Positions 9,205 through 18,313 are shown, counted from the first letter of the stretch. The stretch: DNA of 64,000 nt from Enhydrobacter aerosaccus (GCF_900167455.1 NZ_FUWJ01000001.1:62001-126000); one strand, 5' to 3'. Program-made: numbers and translations. The notes: generated from the letters alone by a model not told the origin.

Positions 9205-9963
9205 TCAATACCGGCCCACCAGCAGACCGCCGTCGACGACAACCGTCTGTCCCGTCATGTAACGGGCCTTGGTCGAGGCGAGGAAGACGATGACATCGGC
9301 GATATCTTCCGGTTCGCCCAGTCGGCCCATCGGGATGAAGGAAGCGGCGGCCTCCGCACCCTCCGGCCCCAGCGAATGTTCTTTCGACAGAAGTTGCGCC
9401 GTCCGGATGTAGCCAGGTGCCACGGCGTTGACCCGAACACCGCTGCGCGCCAGTTCGACGGCGAGACCGCGGACGAGCCCGACAACACCGGCCTTTGCCG
9501 CCGAATAATGCACGTGCTCGTCCCAACCATAGGCCACGCCCATGATCGAGGAGAGCGCCACGATGGCGCCGGATCGGCGGGCGCACATTCCGGATAGCGC
9601 CGGTCTCACGACGTGGAAGATTCCCTTGAGGTCGACGTTGAACGTGTGATCCCAAGCTTCGTCCGTCAGGGCGGGGAGCGGGACGCGATGGGCGATGCCG
9701 GCATTGGCGACGACGACATCGATACGGCCGAGACGTGCCTCGGTCTCCGCCACGACGGTTGTGGCCTGGGCCGCGTCGGTGACGTCGAGGTGGCGGAAGT
9801 CCGCGGCGCCGCCCCTGGCACGGATCGCCTCGACAACCGCCTGGCCTTCCGAGTCCAACACGTCGGTGACGACGACGTGGTGATCGGCATCGGCGAACGC
9901 CATTGCGGTTGCCCGTCCGATGCCGATGCCGCCGCCTGTGATGAGAACGATTTTTTTCGCCAT
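9205..9963 (-). CDS. Short-chain dehydrogenase/reductase
   Basis: Classical SDR, 252 residues. It has a glycine-rich loop GGGIGIG at 10-16, an NAG motif near 87-89, serine at 138-139, and Y153/K157 in the YSAAK motif. The C-terminus ends in a conserved VDGG segment before GLLVGRY. The ATG at 9963 gives the N-terminus expected for the family; longer in-frame extensions do not look like protein. It is divergent from pxpA across 123 bases, so it may share regulation with the oxoprolinase operon, though no TGTGATCACA site is present there. Confidence 0.87.
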   Translation of the reverse strand: MAKKIVLITGGGIGIGRATAMAFADADHHVVVTDVLDSEGQAVVEAIRARGGAADFRHLDVTDAAQATTVVAETEARLGRIDVVVANAGIAHRVPLPALTDEAWDHTFNVDLKGIFHVVRPALSGMCARRSGAIVALSSIMGVAYGWDEHVHYSAAKAGVVGLVRGLAVELARSGVRVNAVAPGYIRTAQLLSKEHSLGPEGAEAAASFIPMGRLGEPEDIADVIVFLASTKARYMTGQTVVVDGGLLVGRY

Positions 9964-10086
9964 GGCGGAAATCCAGCAACCGTCGTGCCAGCTGCATGCA
10001 GCGGCGTCACGAGGCGGCAATGGCCTTGATCTTGCATCGTATCGGCCTGCTATCTTCGACGATCTTTGTCGACGTGCGAGGTCGCC

Positions 10087-10818
10087 ATGACGTGGGACAT
10101 CAATTGCGACATGGGTGAGGCGTTCAGCCTCTACAAAATGGGCGACGACGAAGGCATCATGCCCTTCATTACCGTTGCCAATGTCGCCTGTGGTTTTCAT
10201 GCGGCGGATCCCATGGTCATGCGTCAGACCGTGGCGATGGCCAAGCGCTTCGGTGTCAAGGTCGGCGCCCATCCGTCACTGCCGGACCGCGAGGGCTTCG
10301 GTCGACGCGAGATGAAGATGCGACCGGAAGAGATCACGAACACGGTGATCTACCAGGTGGGGGCGCTTAAGGGCTTCCTCGATGCCGAAGGCCTTGCACT
10401 CAATCACATCAAGCCGCACGGATCGCTGTACGGCATGGCCGCCAAGGATGCAGCCGTCGCGGCTGCCATAGCCGATGCGGCTGCCGTCTTCGGCGTGCCC
10501 CTCTACGGCATGAGCGGCACGCAGCACGAGGCCGTCTATCCTGCGCGCGGACTGCCCTTCGTCGGCGAATTCTATGCGGATCTGGATTATGGCCCGGACG
10601 GATTCCTGGTCATCACCCGTGAACATGCGGCGGTGGACCCGCAGGACGCGGCACGCCGGGTCCTGCGGGCGCTCCACGAAGGCAAGGTGACGGCGCTCGA
10701 CGGGCACGACGTGCCGGTGCGCGCTCAGTCGGTCTGCGTTCATTCCGATACGCCGGGATCGCTGGCAGTCGCCAAGGCGGTGTTCGAGGCGTTGCAGCCG
10801 GCCAAGGCCGCGGACTAG
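10087..10818 (+). CDS. pxpA: 5-oxoprolinase subunit A (LamB/YcsF family)
   Basis: Subunit A of the ATP-dependent PxpABC 5-oxoprolinase, which opens L-pyroglutamate to glutamate. The 243-residue protein begins with the family hallmark DINCDMGE (residues 4-11), followed by ACGFHAADP and GAHPSLPDREGFGRR, and later HIKPHGSLYG. The ATG at 10087 is chosen because the family N-terminus starts right there; a TTG seven codons upstream is unlikely. It heads a plus-strand operon with pxpB, pxpC, a biotin-carrier gene and possibly an aminotransferase. Confidence 0.93.
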   Translation: MTWDINCDMGEAFSLYKMGDDEGIMPFITVANVACGFHAADPMVMRQTVAMAKRFGVKVGAHPSLPDREGFGRREMKMRPEEITNTVIYQVGALKGFLDAEGLALNHIKPHGSLYGMAAKDAAVAAAIADAAAVFGVPLYGMSGTQHEAVYPARGLPFVGEFYADLDYGPDGFLVITREHAAVDPQDAARRVLRALHEGKVTALDGHDVPVRAQSVCVHSDTPGSLAVAKAVFEALQPAKAAD

Positions 10819-10859
10819 GCGCGCCGTCACATAGAGCGCAAACAAGCGGGGAAGCACAC

Positions 10860-11729
10860 GTGATCTACGACAAACCCGTCTTCAAGCCGGGCGGCGACCG
10901 TTATCTGCTGATCGAACTGGGCGACGAGCTGAACCTGGCGCTGAACTTCACCGCGAACGGACTGGCCGACGCGATTGCCCAGGCCGGCATGAAGGCGGTG
11001 GTCGAGACCGCTCCCTGCTTCGCGTCGCTGCTGGTGCACTACGATCCCGACCTGATCGGCTTCGCCGATCTGAAACGGGAGATGGCCTCGCTGATCGCAG
11101 CGCTCGGTCCGTCGGACGACATCGAGCTGCCCAGCCGACTATTCTACTTTCCGACCTGCTATCTCGATCCCTGGACCAAGGCCTGCGTCGAGGACTATTC
11201 GGCCAAGATCACGCCCAAGAAATGGGATGCCGAGTACGTTGCCGAGATCAACGGGCTGAGCGGTCCGGCCCAGCTGGTCCGGGTCCATTCGGGCAGCGAA
11301 TACTGGGTTGCCTCGCTGGGTTTCTGGCCCGGCCTGCCGTTCCTGATGCCCCTCGATCCGCGCTCGCGGCTGACGGCACCGAAGTACAATCCGCCGCGCA
11401 CCTGGACGCCGCAGGGTACGATTGGCATGGGCGGCGCGGCATCGGCGATCTACCCGGTGGCGACGCCGGGCGGCTACCAGATCTTCGCGCGCACTCCGGT
11501 GCCGATCTGGGACACCAAGAGACGGTTCCCCGAATTCGAGAACTCGATCTGCCTGTTCAGGCCCGGCGATCGCATCAAGTTCGTGCCTTGCTCGGTCGAG
11601 GAGTTCAACGAGATCGAGGCCGAGGTTTCCGCCGGCACCTATACCTACAACGTCGTCGGCTATCAGAAATTCTCCGTGCGCCAGTACAACGAGTGGCTGG
11701 TGACGATCGACGCCGGCAAGCGGCTTTAG
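10860..11729 (+). CDS. pxpB: 5-oxoprolinase subunit B / carboxyltransferase domain (KipI-like)
   Basis: Subunit B of 5-oxoprolinase, 289 residues, homologous to KipI and to the first half of the carboxyltransferase domain of allophanate/urea amidolyases. It starts with GTG at 10860 and has the conserved GFWPGLPFL and GSVGIGG-like (GTIGMGG) stretches, with an ATP-site-like region in the C-terminal half. It is longer than KipI (about 240 residues) through an insertion around residues 90-130. The gene is 41 bases after pxpA and ten bases before pxpC. Confidence 0.9.
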   Translation: MIYDKPVFKPGGDRYLLIELGDELNLALNFTANGLADAIAQAGMKAVVETAPCFASLLVHYDPDLIGFADLKREMASLIAALGPSDDIELPSRLFYFPTCYLDPWTKACVEDYSAKITPKKWDAEYVAEINGLSGPAQLVRVHSGSEYWVASLGFWPGLPFLMPLDPRSRLTAPKYNPPRTWTPQGTIGMGGAASAIYPVATPGGYQIFARTPVPIWDTKRRFPEFENSICLFRPGDRIKFVPCSVEEFNEIEAEVSAGTYTYNVVGYQKFSVRQYNEWLVTIDAGKRL

Positions 11730-11738
11730 GAGCGCCTC

Positions 11739-12707
11739 ATGATCGATGTGATCACGCCGGGCCTCGAAACGTCGGTACAGGATTATCCGGGCCGCATTGG
11801 CTTCTGGAACCAGGGATTTCCGCCTTCCGGGCCGTTCGATGCCTGGTCGTTCCGCCTCGCCAACCTGCTGGTCGGCAATCCCGTCGGTGCCGCCGGGCTC
11901 GAGTGTCAGTATATCGGGCCGACATTGCGCTTCGGCGAGGCGACCGTGATCGCCATCACCGGCGCCGATATGGCGGCGACGCTCGACGGCACGCCAGTCC
12001 TGCTGTGGCAGAGCGTTGCGGTGACAGCGGGGCAGGTCCTGAAGATGGGGCCGGCGAAGGCTGGGACGCGAGCCTACATCGCCATTGCCGGTGGCATCGA
12101 TACCGTGCCGTGGCTGGGATCGCGGTCGACATTCCATAAAGCGGGTGTGGGTGGATTGGACGGCAGTGCCCTGAAGAAGGATTCACGCATCCCCGTTGCC
12201 TACACCTCCGGGACGCCCGGACGAAGCGTCAAACCGGACTGCAGGCCAGTGTTCTCGACCGACAAGCGCTGGGAGATCGAGGTCGTGCCAGGGCCCGACG
12301 ACGACTGGATCGACGCGGCCGGGCAGGAGCGGTTCCTGGGCAGCGACTGGAAGTTGTCGGGCAAGAGCGATCGCACGGGGTTCAGGCTCGACGGGCCGCA
12401 ATGGACCTTCACCGCCAAGGCCTACGACAAGTTGCCGGAAAACGGTTCGGAGCCGTCCAACATCATCGACCACGGCTATCCCCTCGGGGCCATCAACCTC
12501 GCCGGACAGACTCCCATCATTCTGGTCAGCGACGGACCCAGCATGGGCGGCTTCATCAATCCCTACACCGTGCCGTCGGCCGCCTTCTGGAAACTCGGCC
12601 AATCGCGGCCCGGCGACATCTATCGCTTCAAGGCGGTTTCGGTCGAGGAAGCCCAGGCCCTGCGGCGTCGGCAGGATGCGATCTGCAGCATGGACAGTCT
12701 CGCATGA
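11739..12707 (+). CDS. pxpC: 5-oxoprolinase subunit C / biotin-dependent carboxyltransferase family (KipA-like)
   Basis: Subunit C, 322 residues. The family start IDVITPGLETSVQDYPGRIG is followed by GPFDAWSFRLANLLVGN and, near the C-terminus, the GPSMGGF signature. PxpB and PxpC together form the catalytic carboxyltransferase-like body. It sits ten bases after pxpB with GGAG before the ATG. The biotin-carrier gene directly downstream raises the possibility that this pair works as a real carboxyltransferase rather than a simple oxoprolinase. Confidence 0.9.
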   Translation: MIDVITPGLETSVQDYPGRIGFWNQGFPPSGPFDAWSFRLANLLVGNPVGAAGLECQYIGPTLRFGEATVIAITGADMAATLDGTPVLLWQSVAVTAGQVLKMGPAKAGTRAYIAIAGGIDTVPWLGSRSTFHKAGVGGLDGSALKKDSRIPVAYTSGTPGRSVKPDCRPVFSTDKRWEIEVVPGPDDDWIDAAGQERFLGSDWKLSGKSDRTGFRLDGPQWTFTAKAYDKLPENGSEPSNIIDHGYPLGAINLAGQTPIILVSDGPSMGGFINPYTVPSAAFWKLGQSRPGDIYRFKAVSVEEAQALRRRQDAICSMDSLA

Positions 12708-12744
12708 GGGACTCGCGCCCCATCGACGGAACGAGAGGAAGGAC

Positions 12745-12963
12745 ATGAGCGAACGGATCGAGACCCAGGTTCCCGGGAACATGTGGAAGGTGATGGTGAA
12801 GAAGGGCGACGCCGTGAAGGCGGGGGATGTCCTCTTCATCATGGAAGTCATGAAGACGGAAGTGCCGCATGTCGCCGGGATCGATGGCACCGTCACCGAG
12901 GTCAGGGTGAGCGAAGGCGAGGAAGGGCTCGAAGCGGGGATCGTCGCGGTCGTCATTTCCTGA
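12745..12963 (+). CDS. Stand-alone biotin carboxyl carrier (biotinyl) domain protein
   Basis: Tiny protein of 72 residues that is a complete lipoyl/biotinyl swinging domain: PGNMWKVMVKKGDAVKAGD, then the modification loop EVMKTEV with the biotin-acceptor lysine at residue 37, and a closing beta hairpin. The acceptor context VMKT differs from the canonical AMKM. AGAGGAAGG precedes the ATG. It follows pxpC by 37 bases and precedes the first TGTGATCACA operator. No biotin carboxylase gene is visible in the window, so its partner must be encoded elsewhere or shared with acetyl-CoA carboxylase. Confidence 0.88.
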   Translation: MSERIETQVPGNMWKVMVKKGDAVKAGDVLFIMEVMKTEVPHVAGIDGTVTEVRVSEGEEGLEAGIVAVVIS

Positions 12964-12967
12964 CGGA

Positions 12968-12977
12968 TGTGATCACA
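12968..12977. promoter_or_regulatory. TGTGATCACA operator, site 1
   Basis: Perfect 10-bp palindrome, extended to 12 bp (ATGTGATCACAT), five bases after the biotin-carrier stop and 76 bases before the aminotransferase ATG. A degraded half copy (TGTGATTGACA) lies about 10 bases downstream. It is probably an operator of the locus regulon. Confidence 0.75.
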
Positions 12978-13053
12978 TGAGGCTCTGTGTGATTGACAAT
13001 GCAGCATGCCGGCGACACGATGGCACTCCCATCGTCGATCGCGGGCGTATGTT

Positions 13054-14445
13054 ATGGATGTAGAAAATACGCTGACAAATGCCGGGTCCGGGTCTTTGCT
13101 GATCGGCTTCAGCAATCTCAGGCGCGCGCGCGGCGAACGGCCTCTTGTGATCACAAAGGGGCGTGGCGTTTTCATCGCTGATGAGGACGGGCGGGAAATC
13201 CTCGATGCCTCGTCCTCTTTCTACTGCGCCGCCCTCGGCTACAGCGACACCAGGCTGGTGGAAGCGGCCCGACGGCAGCTGGGCCAGTTGCCGTTCTACA
13301 CCACCGGCATGCATCGCACGGTCGACGTCGCCTTGGAGCTTGCGGAGAAGCTGAAGCCGCTGGTACCGATCGCCGACGCGCATGTCGCCATCTACTGCAC
13401 CGGGTCAGAGGCAGTGGATTTCGCGCTGAAGTTCATGCGCTATCGCAACGTGGCGCGCGGCGAGCCGCAGCGACGCAAGGTCATCTCGCGCTGGGGCAGC
13501 TATCATGGCGGGACGATCGCCTCTGCCGCCTTGGGCGGCGGACGCGACGTTCACGATGCCTTTGCCCTGCCGATGGACGACTTCCTGTTCGTCAGCCAGC
13601 CCAACTGGCCGGCGGGGGCGGAGCCTGGAGAAAGTGAAGCCCAGTATGTCGGCAGGCTCATCGCCGAGCTCGAGCAGACGATCGAGGCAGCGGGGCCGGA
13701 GACTGTCGCCGGATTCGTGGCGGAGCCGATCAGTTTCTCCTGCGGTTTCTTTCCTCCCCCGGCAGGATATTTCGCTGGCGTGCGCGAGGTGCTCGACCGT
13801 CATGGCATCCTTTACCTCGACGACGAGGTGATCTGCGGTTATGGCCGCACCGGTCATCTGTTCGCCGCCGAACCGCTGGGCCTGAAGCCCGACATGATGA
13901 GTCTGGCCAAGGGAATGACGAGCGGATACTTCCCAGTCTCGGCCACCATCATTAGCGGCGAACTGTACGACTGGCTGGAGCGGGGAAGCGAGCAGCGCGG
14001 CACCTTTGCCCATGCCACGACGGCATCGGGTCATCCCGTGGGCGCCGCCGTGGCCCTCGAGATGCTGCGCATCGTGAAGGAGGACCGGCTGCTGGAGCAG
14101 GTCCAGGCCCGCATTCCGTCGTTGCATCGCCATGTCCATGCCCTGGCCGATCATCCTCTGGTGGGAGCCGTTCGGGCGTTCGGCCTGGCCGGCGCCCTCA
14201 CGCTGACGACCGCCAGGATCGGCGGCATCGGCGCGGGTTCGGCTGCCGGAGGCGTTGCCATGATGGGCGCGGTGGGCCGCATCCTCGGACGTGTCATGCT
14301 CGATCACGGGCTGATCGTGCGCATCACTGGGGACAACGCCGTCATCGCGCCCCCTCTGATCATTCAGGAGTCCGAGATCGACGAGCTGTTCCGCCGCCTG
14401 CGCGCAGCCCTCGATGACGCTGCGGCCGAACTGATGCGCGGCTGA
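13054..14445 (+). CDS. Class III aminotransferase (PLP-dependent)
   Basis: PLP enzyme of fold type I, 463 residues. Landmarks are TGSEAVDFALKFMR near 116-129 (phosphate binding), SYHGG near 149-153, the DDEVICGYGRTG block with the cofactor aspartate at 256-257, and the Schiff-base lysine K286 in SLAKGMTSG. The family includes omega-amino-acid:pyruvate and 4-aminobutyrate transaminases and aminomutases. ATG 13054 is used because an earlier ATG at 13049 is out of frame. It is preceded by operator site 1 and contains operator site 2 about 100 bases into the gene. It likely acts on an amine from lactam or hydantoin opening (inference). Confidence 0.87.
   Translation: MDVENTLTNAGSGSLLIGFSNLRRARGERPLVITKGRGVFIADEDGREILDASSSFYCAALGYSDTRLVEAARRQLGQLPFYTTGMHRTVDVALELAEKLKPLVPIADAHVAIYCTGSEAVDFALKFMRYRNVARGEPQRRKVISRWGSYHGGTIASAALGGGRDVHDAFALPMDDFLFVSQPNWPAGAEPGESEAQYVGRLIAELEQTIEAAGPETVAGFVAEPISFSCGFFPPPAGYFAGVREVLDRHGILYLDDEVICGYGRTGHLFAAEPLGLKPDMMSLAKGMTSGYFPVSATIISGELYDWLERGSEQRGTFAHATTASGHPVGAAVALEMLRIVKEDRLLEQVQARIPSLHRHVHALADHPLVGAVRAFGLAGALTLTTARIGGIGAGSAAGGVAMMGAVGRILGRVMLDHGLIVRITGDNAVIAPPLIIQESEIDELFRRLRAALDDAAAELMRG
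13146..13155. promoter_or_regulatory. TGTGATCACA operator, site 2 (inside a coding region)
   Basis: Perfect palindrome, 12 bp with flanks (TTGTGATCACAA), inside the aminotransferase gene where it encodes LVITK. It is 178 bases from site 1, about 17 helical turns. This is the only copy in coding sequence and could be chance or an auxiliary site. Confidence 0.5.
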
Positions 14446-14465
14446 ACCGAACCGCCTCCGCGCCG

Positions 14466-15170
14466 TCAGACCCAGCCGAGCCGCTTGTAGATGAAACTCT
14501 GGAAGGTGCGAACATCGGCGGCCCGCAGATCGCGGGCGCGGTCGCCGTCGCGATCGCGGATGGCATCCGTGATCTGCTCCTGGAGCTGAAGGCTGAAGCG
14601 GAAGAACGGATCGTCGGCCGAGACGCGGCCACCGAAGGCCTGTGCGATATGCGGTGCGCAGCGCAGCCGTACGTTCGATATGTAGCCCATGAAAGGGCTC
14701 GAATGACTGGCTTTGGCCAGATGCATGGCCCATATGCCTGTGTCCTTGACGAAGGTGCGCGCATCGCCGTCACGGACGGCCTGCCACATCTCTGCGGTAA
14801 CCTCGACCAGGCTGTCGATGTCCTCGGGCGTCGCGACTTCGGCCGCCAGTGCCGCGGCGTCGCCCTCGATCAGCCAGCGGATCCGCCACAGTTCATCGAT
14901 CTCGCGACGCCCGAGTTCGGGGACGACGATGGCGCGATTGGGTTGCAGTTCCAGGGCCTGCTCGGCCGCCAGCCGGCTCACCGCTTCGCGGACCGGCATG
15001 ACGCTGGTGCCCAGACGCTCCGCCAGGGCCCGCAGCGTCAGGGCCGTACCGGGCAGGAAGTCGCCTCTCAGCAGCGCCGCCCGAAGCTCATGATGCGCAC
15101 GCTGGGTCAGGGTCGCCGCGGAGGACTTGCGGGCGGAATCGATACGGCGAAGCGACTTGGCGGCGATCAT
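14466..15170 (-). CDS. GntR-family transcriptional regulator (FCD domain)
   Basis: DNA-binding repressor-type regulator, 234 residues. An N-terminal winged helix-turn-helix spans about 20-88 (LRGDFLPGTALTLRALAERLGTSVMPVREAVSRL), typical of the FadR/FCD branch. The C-terminal all-helical FCD effector domain spans about 89-225 and contains histidines in the WAMHLAKASHS region that usually bind metal near the ligand. It is the only transcription factor in the 9-33 kb locus and sits in its middle, convergent with the aminotransferase, which makes it the best candidate to bind the TGTGATCACA sites. No copy of the site precedes its own gene. Confidence 0.9.
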   Translation of the reverse strand: MIAAKSLRRIDSARKSSAATLTQRAHHELRAALLRGDFLPGTALTLRALAERLGTSVMPVREAVSRLAAEQALELQPNRAIVVPELGRREIDELWRIRWLIEGDAAALAAEVATPEDIDSLVEVTAEMWQAVRDGDARTFVKDTGIWAMHLAKASHSSPFMGYISNVRLRCAPHIAQAFGGRVSADDPFFRFSLQLQEQITDAIRDRDGDRARDLRAADVRTFQSFIYKRLGWV

Positions 15171-15243
15171 GATCGGTGGCGAATCTGCGGATGACGGCGC
15201 TTGTTACTGGATTCGCACACAATCGGCAATTCGGGGAGCTCCT

Positions 15244-17304
15244 CTATCGACCTGGTTCGATAAGCAGGCTGCCGGAGGCCAGCTTGCGCGCGGTAGCCCC
15301 CGGATCGACGACGATCGTCGTGAAGGGGGATTCGACGATTGCCGGACCCGCGATTGACTGCCCGTCGACGAGGGTGCCGAAATCGTACAGGGAAGCGTCG
15401 ACGAAGCCATGGCCGAAGTAGGCCCGCCGCGTTGCCGGCAGCCCGCCGTTCCGGGGACTTCCGGCAAGGCTGAAACCCGACGCCGCGCTCAACCGGCAGG
15501 CGGCCCGCACGGTCCAACCGACGATCTCGACGGGCGATTGCGGGTCGCGGATGGCGAACACCGACTCATGCGTGGCATGGAAGAGCTCAACGAACCGCTC
15601 GATATCGGCCTGGTCCTCGAAGCGCTCGACGCCGAGGGGCACTTCGATCTCCCATACCTGATTGGCATAACGGGCCTCGACGGCGCACTCGATGCGCCCT
15701 TCGCCCAGCCCCGCGCTCGCGATGAATTGCCGGCCACGCTCCACCAGATTCCCAAGCACGTCGTTGGCGGCGGCGAAGTCGAATGCCTCGGTAGTGACGA
15801 ATCGCGTCGCCCGATAGAGCTGCGTCAGCTCCGACATCAAGGCGCCCGCGGCACTCAAGGCCGCGCCCAGCGACGGCACCAGCACCGCCCGGCTGCCCAG
15901 CCGGCGGCCGATCATGGTGGAGTTGAGGCCGGCGGCGCCGCCGCCTGCGATCAGAACCGCGGTCGCGGGATCGATGCCCTGGTTGACCGTGATATCGAGG
16001 ATCGCCTGCACCATGTTCTCGGTCGCGACGGCGATCACCGAGGCCGCTGCCTGCTCGACGGAAAGGCCGAGTGGCCGCGCCACGGCGCCTTCCACCGCAG
16101 CATGGGCCGCCTTCGCATCGAGCCGGATCGCGCCGCCGAGGAAGTGTGTCGGATCGAGATGCCCCAGCACCAACGCGCAGTCGGTGACGGTAGGGTCCGT
16201 ACCGCCCTTGCCGTAGCAGGCGGGGCCGGGCATCGCGCCCGCGCTCCGCGGCCCGACCGTGAGCAGTCCGCCGCGATCGACGGCTGCGATCGAGCCGCCG
16301 CCGGCACCGATCGAGCGTACATCGACCGACGGAAAGCCGGTCATGTGGCCGACATAGGGCGTGCCGATCCAGGTCTCGCGGGTCCAGGGGATACGCCCGT
16401 CGCGCACCAGGCTGATGTCATAGGTGGTGCCGCCGGTATCGGCGACCACCGCCGTCGCTGCGCTTGTATCGGTGCCGACATAGTGATGGCCGGCGACGGG
16501 GGCCATTGCGGGGCCGGAGTTGATGAGATGGATCGGCGTCTCGGCGCCTTCCGCGGCGTCGATGACGCCGGCCTGGGAAGTGACCACGAAGACGCGGCCG
16601 CCGAAGCCGGCCTCGCGCAACCGCGCCTCGAGATCACGCATGTAACTGCTCATCAGCGGCTTCAGCGACGCGTCGATCGCCGCTGAAGAGGCCCGACGAT
16701 ACTCGCGGAGGCAGGGGTTCAGAGCATGGGAAAGGGTGAAGGGCATGCCGGGAAGGTATTGCTCGATCAATGCGCCGATGCGCCGTTCGTGCTCCGGGTT
16801 GACGATCGACCACAGCAGGCACACGGCGATCGCCTCGACTTTCATCGGCGGCAGTTTCAGCAGGATTTCGATCACGGCCGCCTCGTCGAGTGCGGTGATG
16901 ACCGCTCTGTCCGGTCCGGTCCGTTCGGGAATCTCGAAGGTCAGGGACCGCGGAATATAGGGCTGCGGAAAGGGGACGGCGAAGTTGAAGACTTCGTTGC
17001 GGCCGCCCTCGCGCAGCACCAGCACATCCGGATGGCCCTGCGTGACCAGCAGGGCCGTGCGGGCGGTATTGCCGGTGATGATGGCGTTGATCGCCCGTGT
17101 CGTGCCATGGATGAACATGCTGCCGCGGGCGAGGAGGTCGGCGCGCGGCTCGCCCAGCGCATCGGCGGCGACCTGCAGGCTGTCGAGCACCCCCGCGATG
17201 GGATCGAGCGGCGTCGTCTGCGCCTTGAACATGCGCAGCCGCCCAGCGTCGTCCTCGATCACCAGATCCGTGAAGGTGCCCCCCGTATCGACTGCGAACC
17301 GCAT
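15244..17304 (-). CDS. Hydantoinase/oxoprolinase subunit A (HyuA-like), copy 1
   Basis: ATP-dependent lactam-opening enzyme subunit of 686 residues (N-methylhydantoinase A, acetone carboxylase beta and 5-oxoprolinase family). The phosphate-binding motif DTGGTFTD is at 6-13, GTTRAINAI near 68-76, the actin-like GTTYDISL region is mid-protein, and GGGAAGLN is in the C-terminal half. It works with a HyuB-type subunit, probably that at 19109-20896. Operator site 3 lies 13 bases upstream of the ATG, where it would block ribosome or polymerase access. The gene is divergent from the DMT permease. Confidence 0.92.
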   Translation of the reverse strand: MRFAVDTGGTFTDLVIEDDAGRLRMFKAQTTPLDPIAGVLDSLQVAADALGEPRADLLARGSMFIHGTTRAINAIITGNTARTALLVTQGHPDVLVLREGGRNEVFNFAVPFPQPYIPRSLTFEIPERTGPDRAVITALDEAAVIEILLKLPPMKVEAIAVCLLWSIVNPEHERRIGALIEQYLPGMPFTLSHALNPCLREYRRASSAAIDASLKPLMSSYMRDLEARLREAGFGGRVFVVTSQAGVIDAAEGAETPIHLINSGPAMAPVAGHHYVGTDTSAATAVVADTGGTTYDISLVRDGRIPWTRETWIGTPYVGHMTGFPSVDVRSIGAGGGSIAAVDRGGLLTVGPRSAGAMPGPACYGKGGTDPTVTDCALVLGHLDPTHFLGGAIRLDAKAAHAAVEGAVARPLGLSVEQAAASVIAVATENMVQAILDITVNQGIDPATAVLIAGGGAAGLNSTMIGRRLGSRAVLVPSLGAALSAAGALMSELTQLYRATRFVTTEAFDFAAANDVLGNLVERGRQFIASAGLGEGRIECAVEARYANQVWEIEVPLGVERFEDQADIERFVELFHATHESVFAIRDPQSPVEIVGWTVRAACRLSAASGFSLAGSPRNGGLPATRRAYFGHGFVDASLYDFGTLVDGQSIAGPAIVESPFTTIVVDPGATARKLASGSLLIEPGR

Positions 17305-17317
17305 ACCTTGCCCCTTT

Positions 17318-17327
17318 TGTGATCACA
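17318..17327. promoter_or_regulatory. TGTGATCACA operator, site 3
   Basis: Perfect palindrome in the 95-base divergent spacer, 13 bases before the hyuA-like ATG on the minus strand and 72 bases before the DMT permease ATG on the plus strand. One bound dimer could control both directions. Confidence 0.75.
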
Positions 17328-17399
17328 TCGATCGCAAGCCAGCTTACCATCGTCCTGGCTCGACCGTTGCAAGAGCCGTGCGACGGGGGAACCGAACCG

Positions 17400-18308
17400 A
17401 TGCGTGCCTTGCCGATCGCCTATCTCGTCCTTGCCGCCGTCTCCTTCGGGGCCACTTTCTGCCTCAACAAGCTGGCGGCCGAAGGTGGCATTCCACCTCT
17501 TGCCTATGCGTTCTGGCAAACCGGACTGTCGGGTTTGCTGCTGCTGGTCATTGCGTTGGCGCGCGGTCATCGTGTGCCGCGCAATGCGAACGCGCTCAAG
17601 GTCTATGTGCTGGTCGGTGTTCTCGGCCTCGGCTTGCCGGCGGCGCTCCTGACCTTCGTGGCGCCGCACCTGCCGGCCGGGCTCGTCACCCTGGTCCTGG
17701 CGCTTTCGCCCCCGATCACGTTCCTGCTGGCCGTGGCCTTCCGCCTCCAGGCGTTCCTCTGGCTGGGCCTCGGTGGCGTCGCCCTGGGATTTGCCGGCAT
17801 CCTGGTGCTGGTGGCGCCCGGCAGCACGGCGCTGCCGTCGTCGGAGGCGCTGGGTTGGTTCGCCCTGTGCCTCATTGCCCCCTGCCTGTATGCCACCGCC
17901 AATGTCTCCGCCGCGGTGTTCCAGCCGCCGAGCGCCGACTCCGTCGCCCTCGCCGCCGGGATCCTGCTGGGGGCCGCGGCAGGCCTGCTGCCGCTCGCGG
18001 CGCTCTCGGGCCAACTCGCCTGGATGCCGCACGGGGTGGGTGATGCGGAGATCGCGATCGGTCTCTCGATCTTCATCTATGCCGGTTTCACGTGGTTGTT
18101 CCTGGAGATCGTCCGCATGGCGGGGCCGACCTTCTTTGCGCAATTCAACTACCTCGCGATCGTCGCCGGGCTGGGGTGGGGCTGGATCATCTTCCTCGAA
18201 CCCGTGCAGGCCACGACCATCCTGGCGCTCGTCCTGATGGTGCTGGGTATCGTGTTGCTCTCGGTGGCGAACAGCCGCCCAGCGCCGGCGCAGATGGGCA
18301 CAAAATGA
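17400..18308 (+). CDS. DMT-superfamily permease (EamA family)
   Basis: Inner-membrane protein of 302 residues with about ten hydrophobic segments arranged as two EamA repeats (around 5-135 and 150-290). This family mostly exports amino acids, purines or metabolites. The ATG at 17400 follows GGGGGAACC; longer in-frame starts lack support. It is the first gene of a plus-strand unit with an SDR and a HyuB-type gene and is divergent from the HyuA-type gene. A role in moving the lactam or its amino-acid product is inference. Confidence 0.87.
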   Translation: MRALPIAYLVLAAVSFGATFCLNKLAAEGGIPPLAYAFWQTGLSGLLLLVIALARGHRVPRNANALKVYVLVGVLGLGLPAALLTFVAPHLPAGLVTLVLALSPPITFLLAVAFRLQAFLWLGLGGVALGFAGILVLVAPGSTALPSSEALGWFALCLIAPCLYATANVSAAVFQPPSADSVALAAGILLGAAAGLLPLAALSGQLAWMPHGVGDAEIAIGLSIFIYAGFTWLFLEIVRMAGPTFFAQFNYLAIVAGLGWGWIIFLEPVQATTILALVLMVLGIVLLSVANSRPAPAQMGTK

Positions 18309-18313
18309 GCAGA

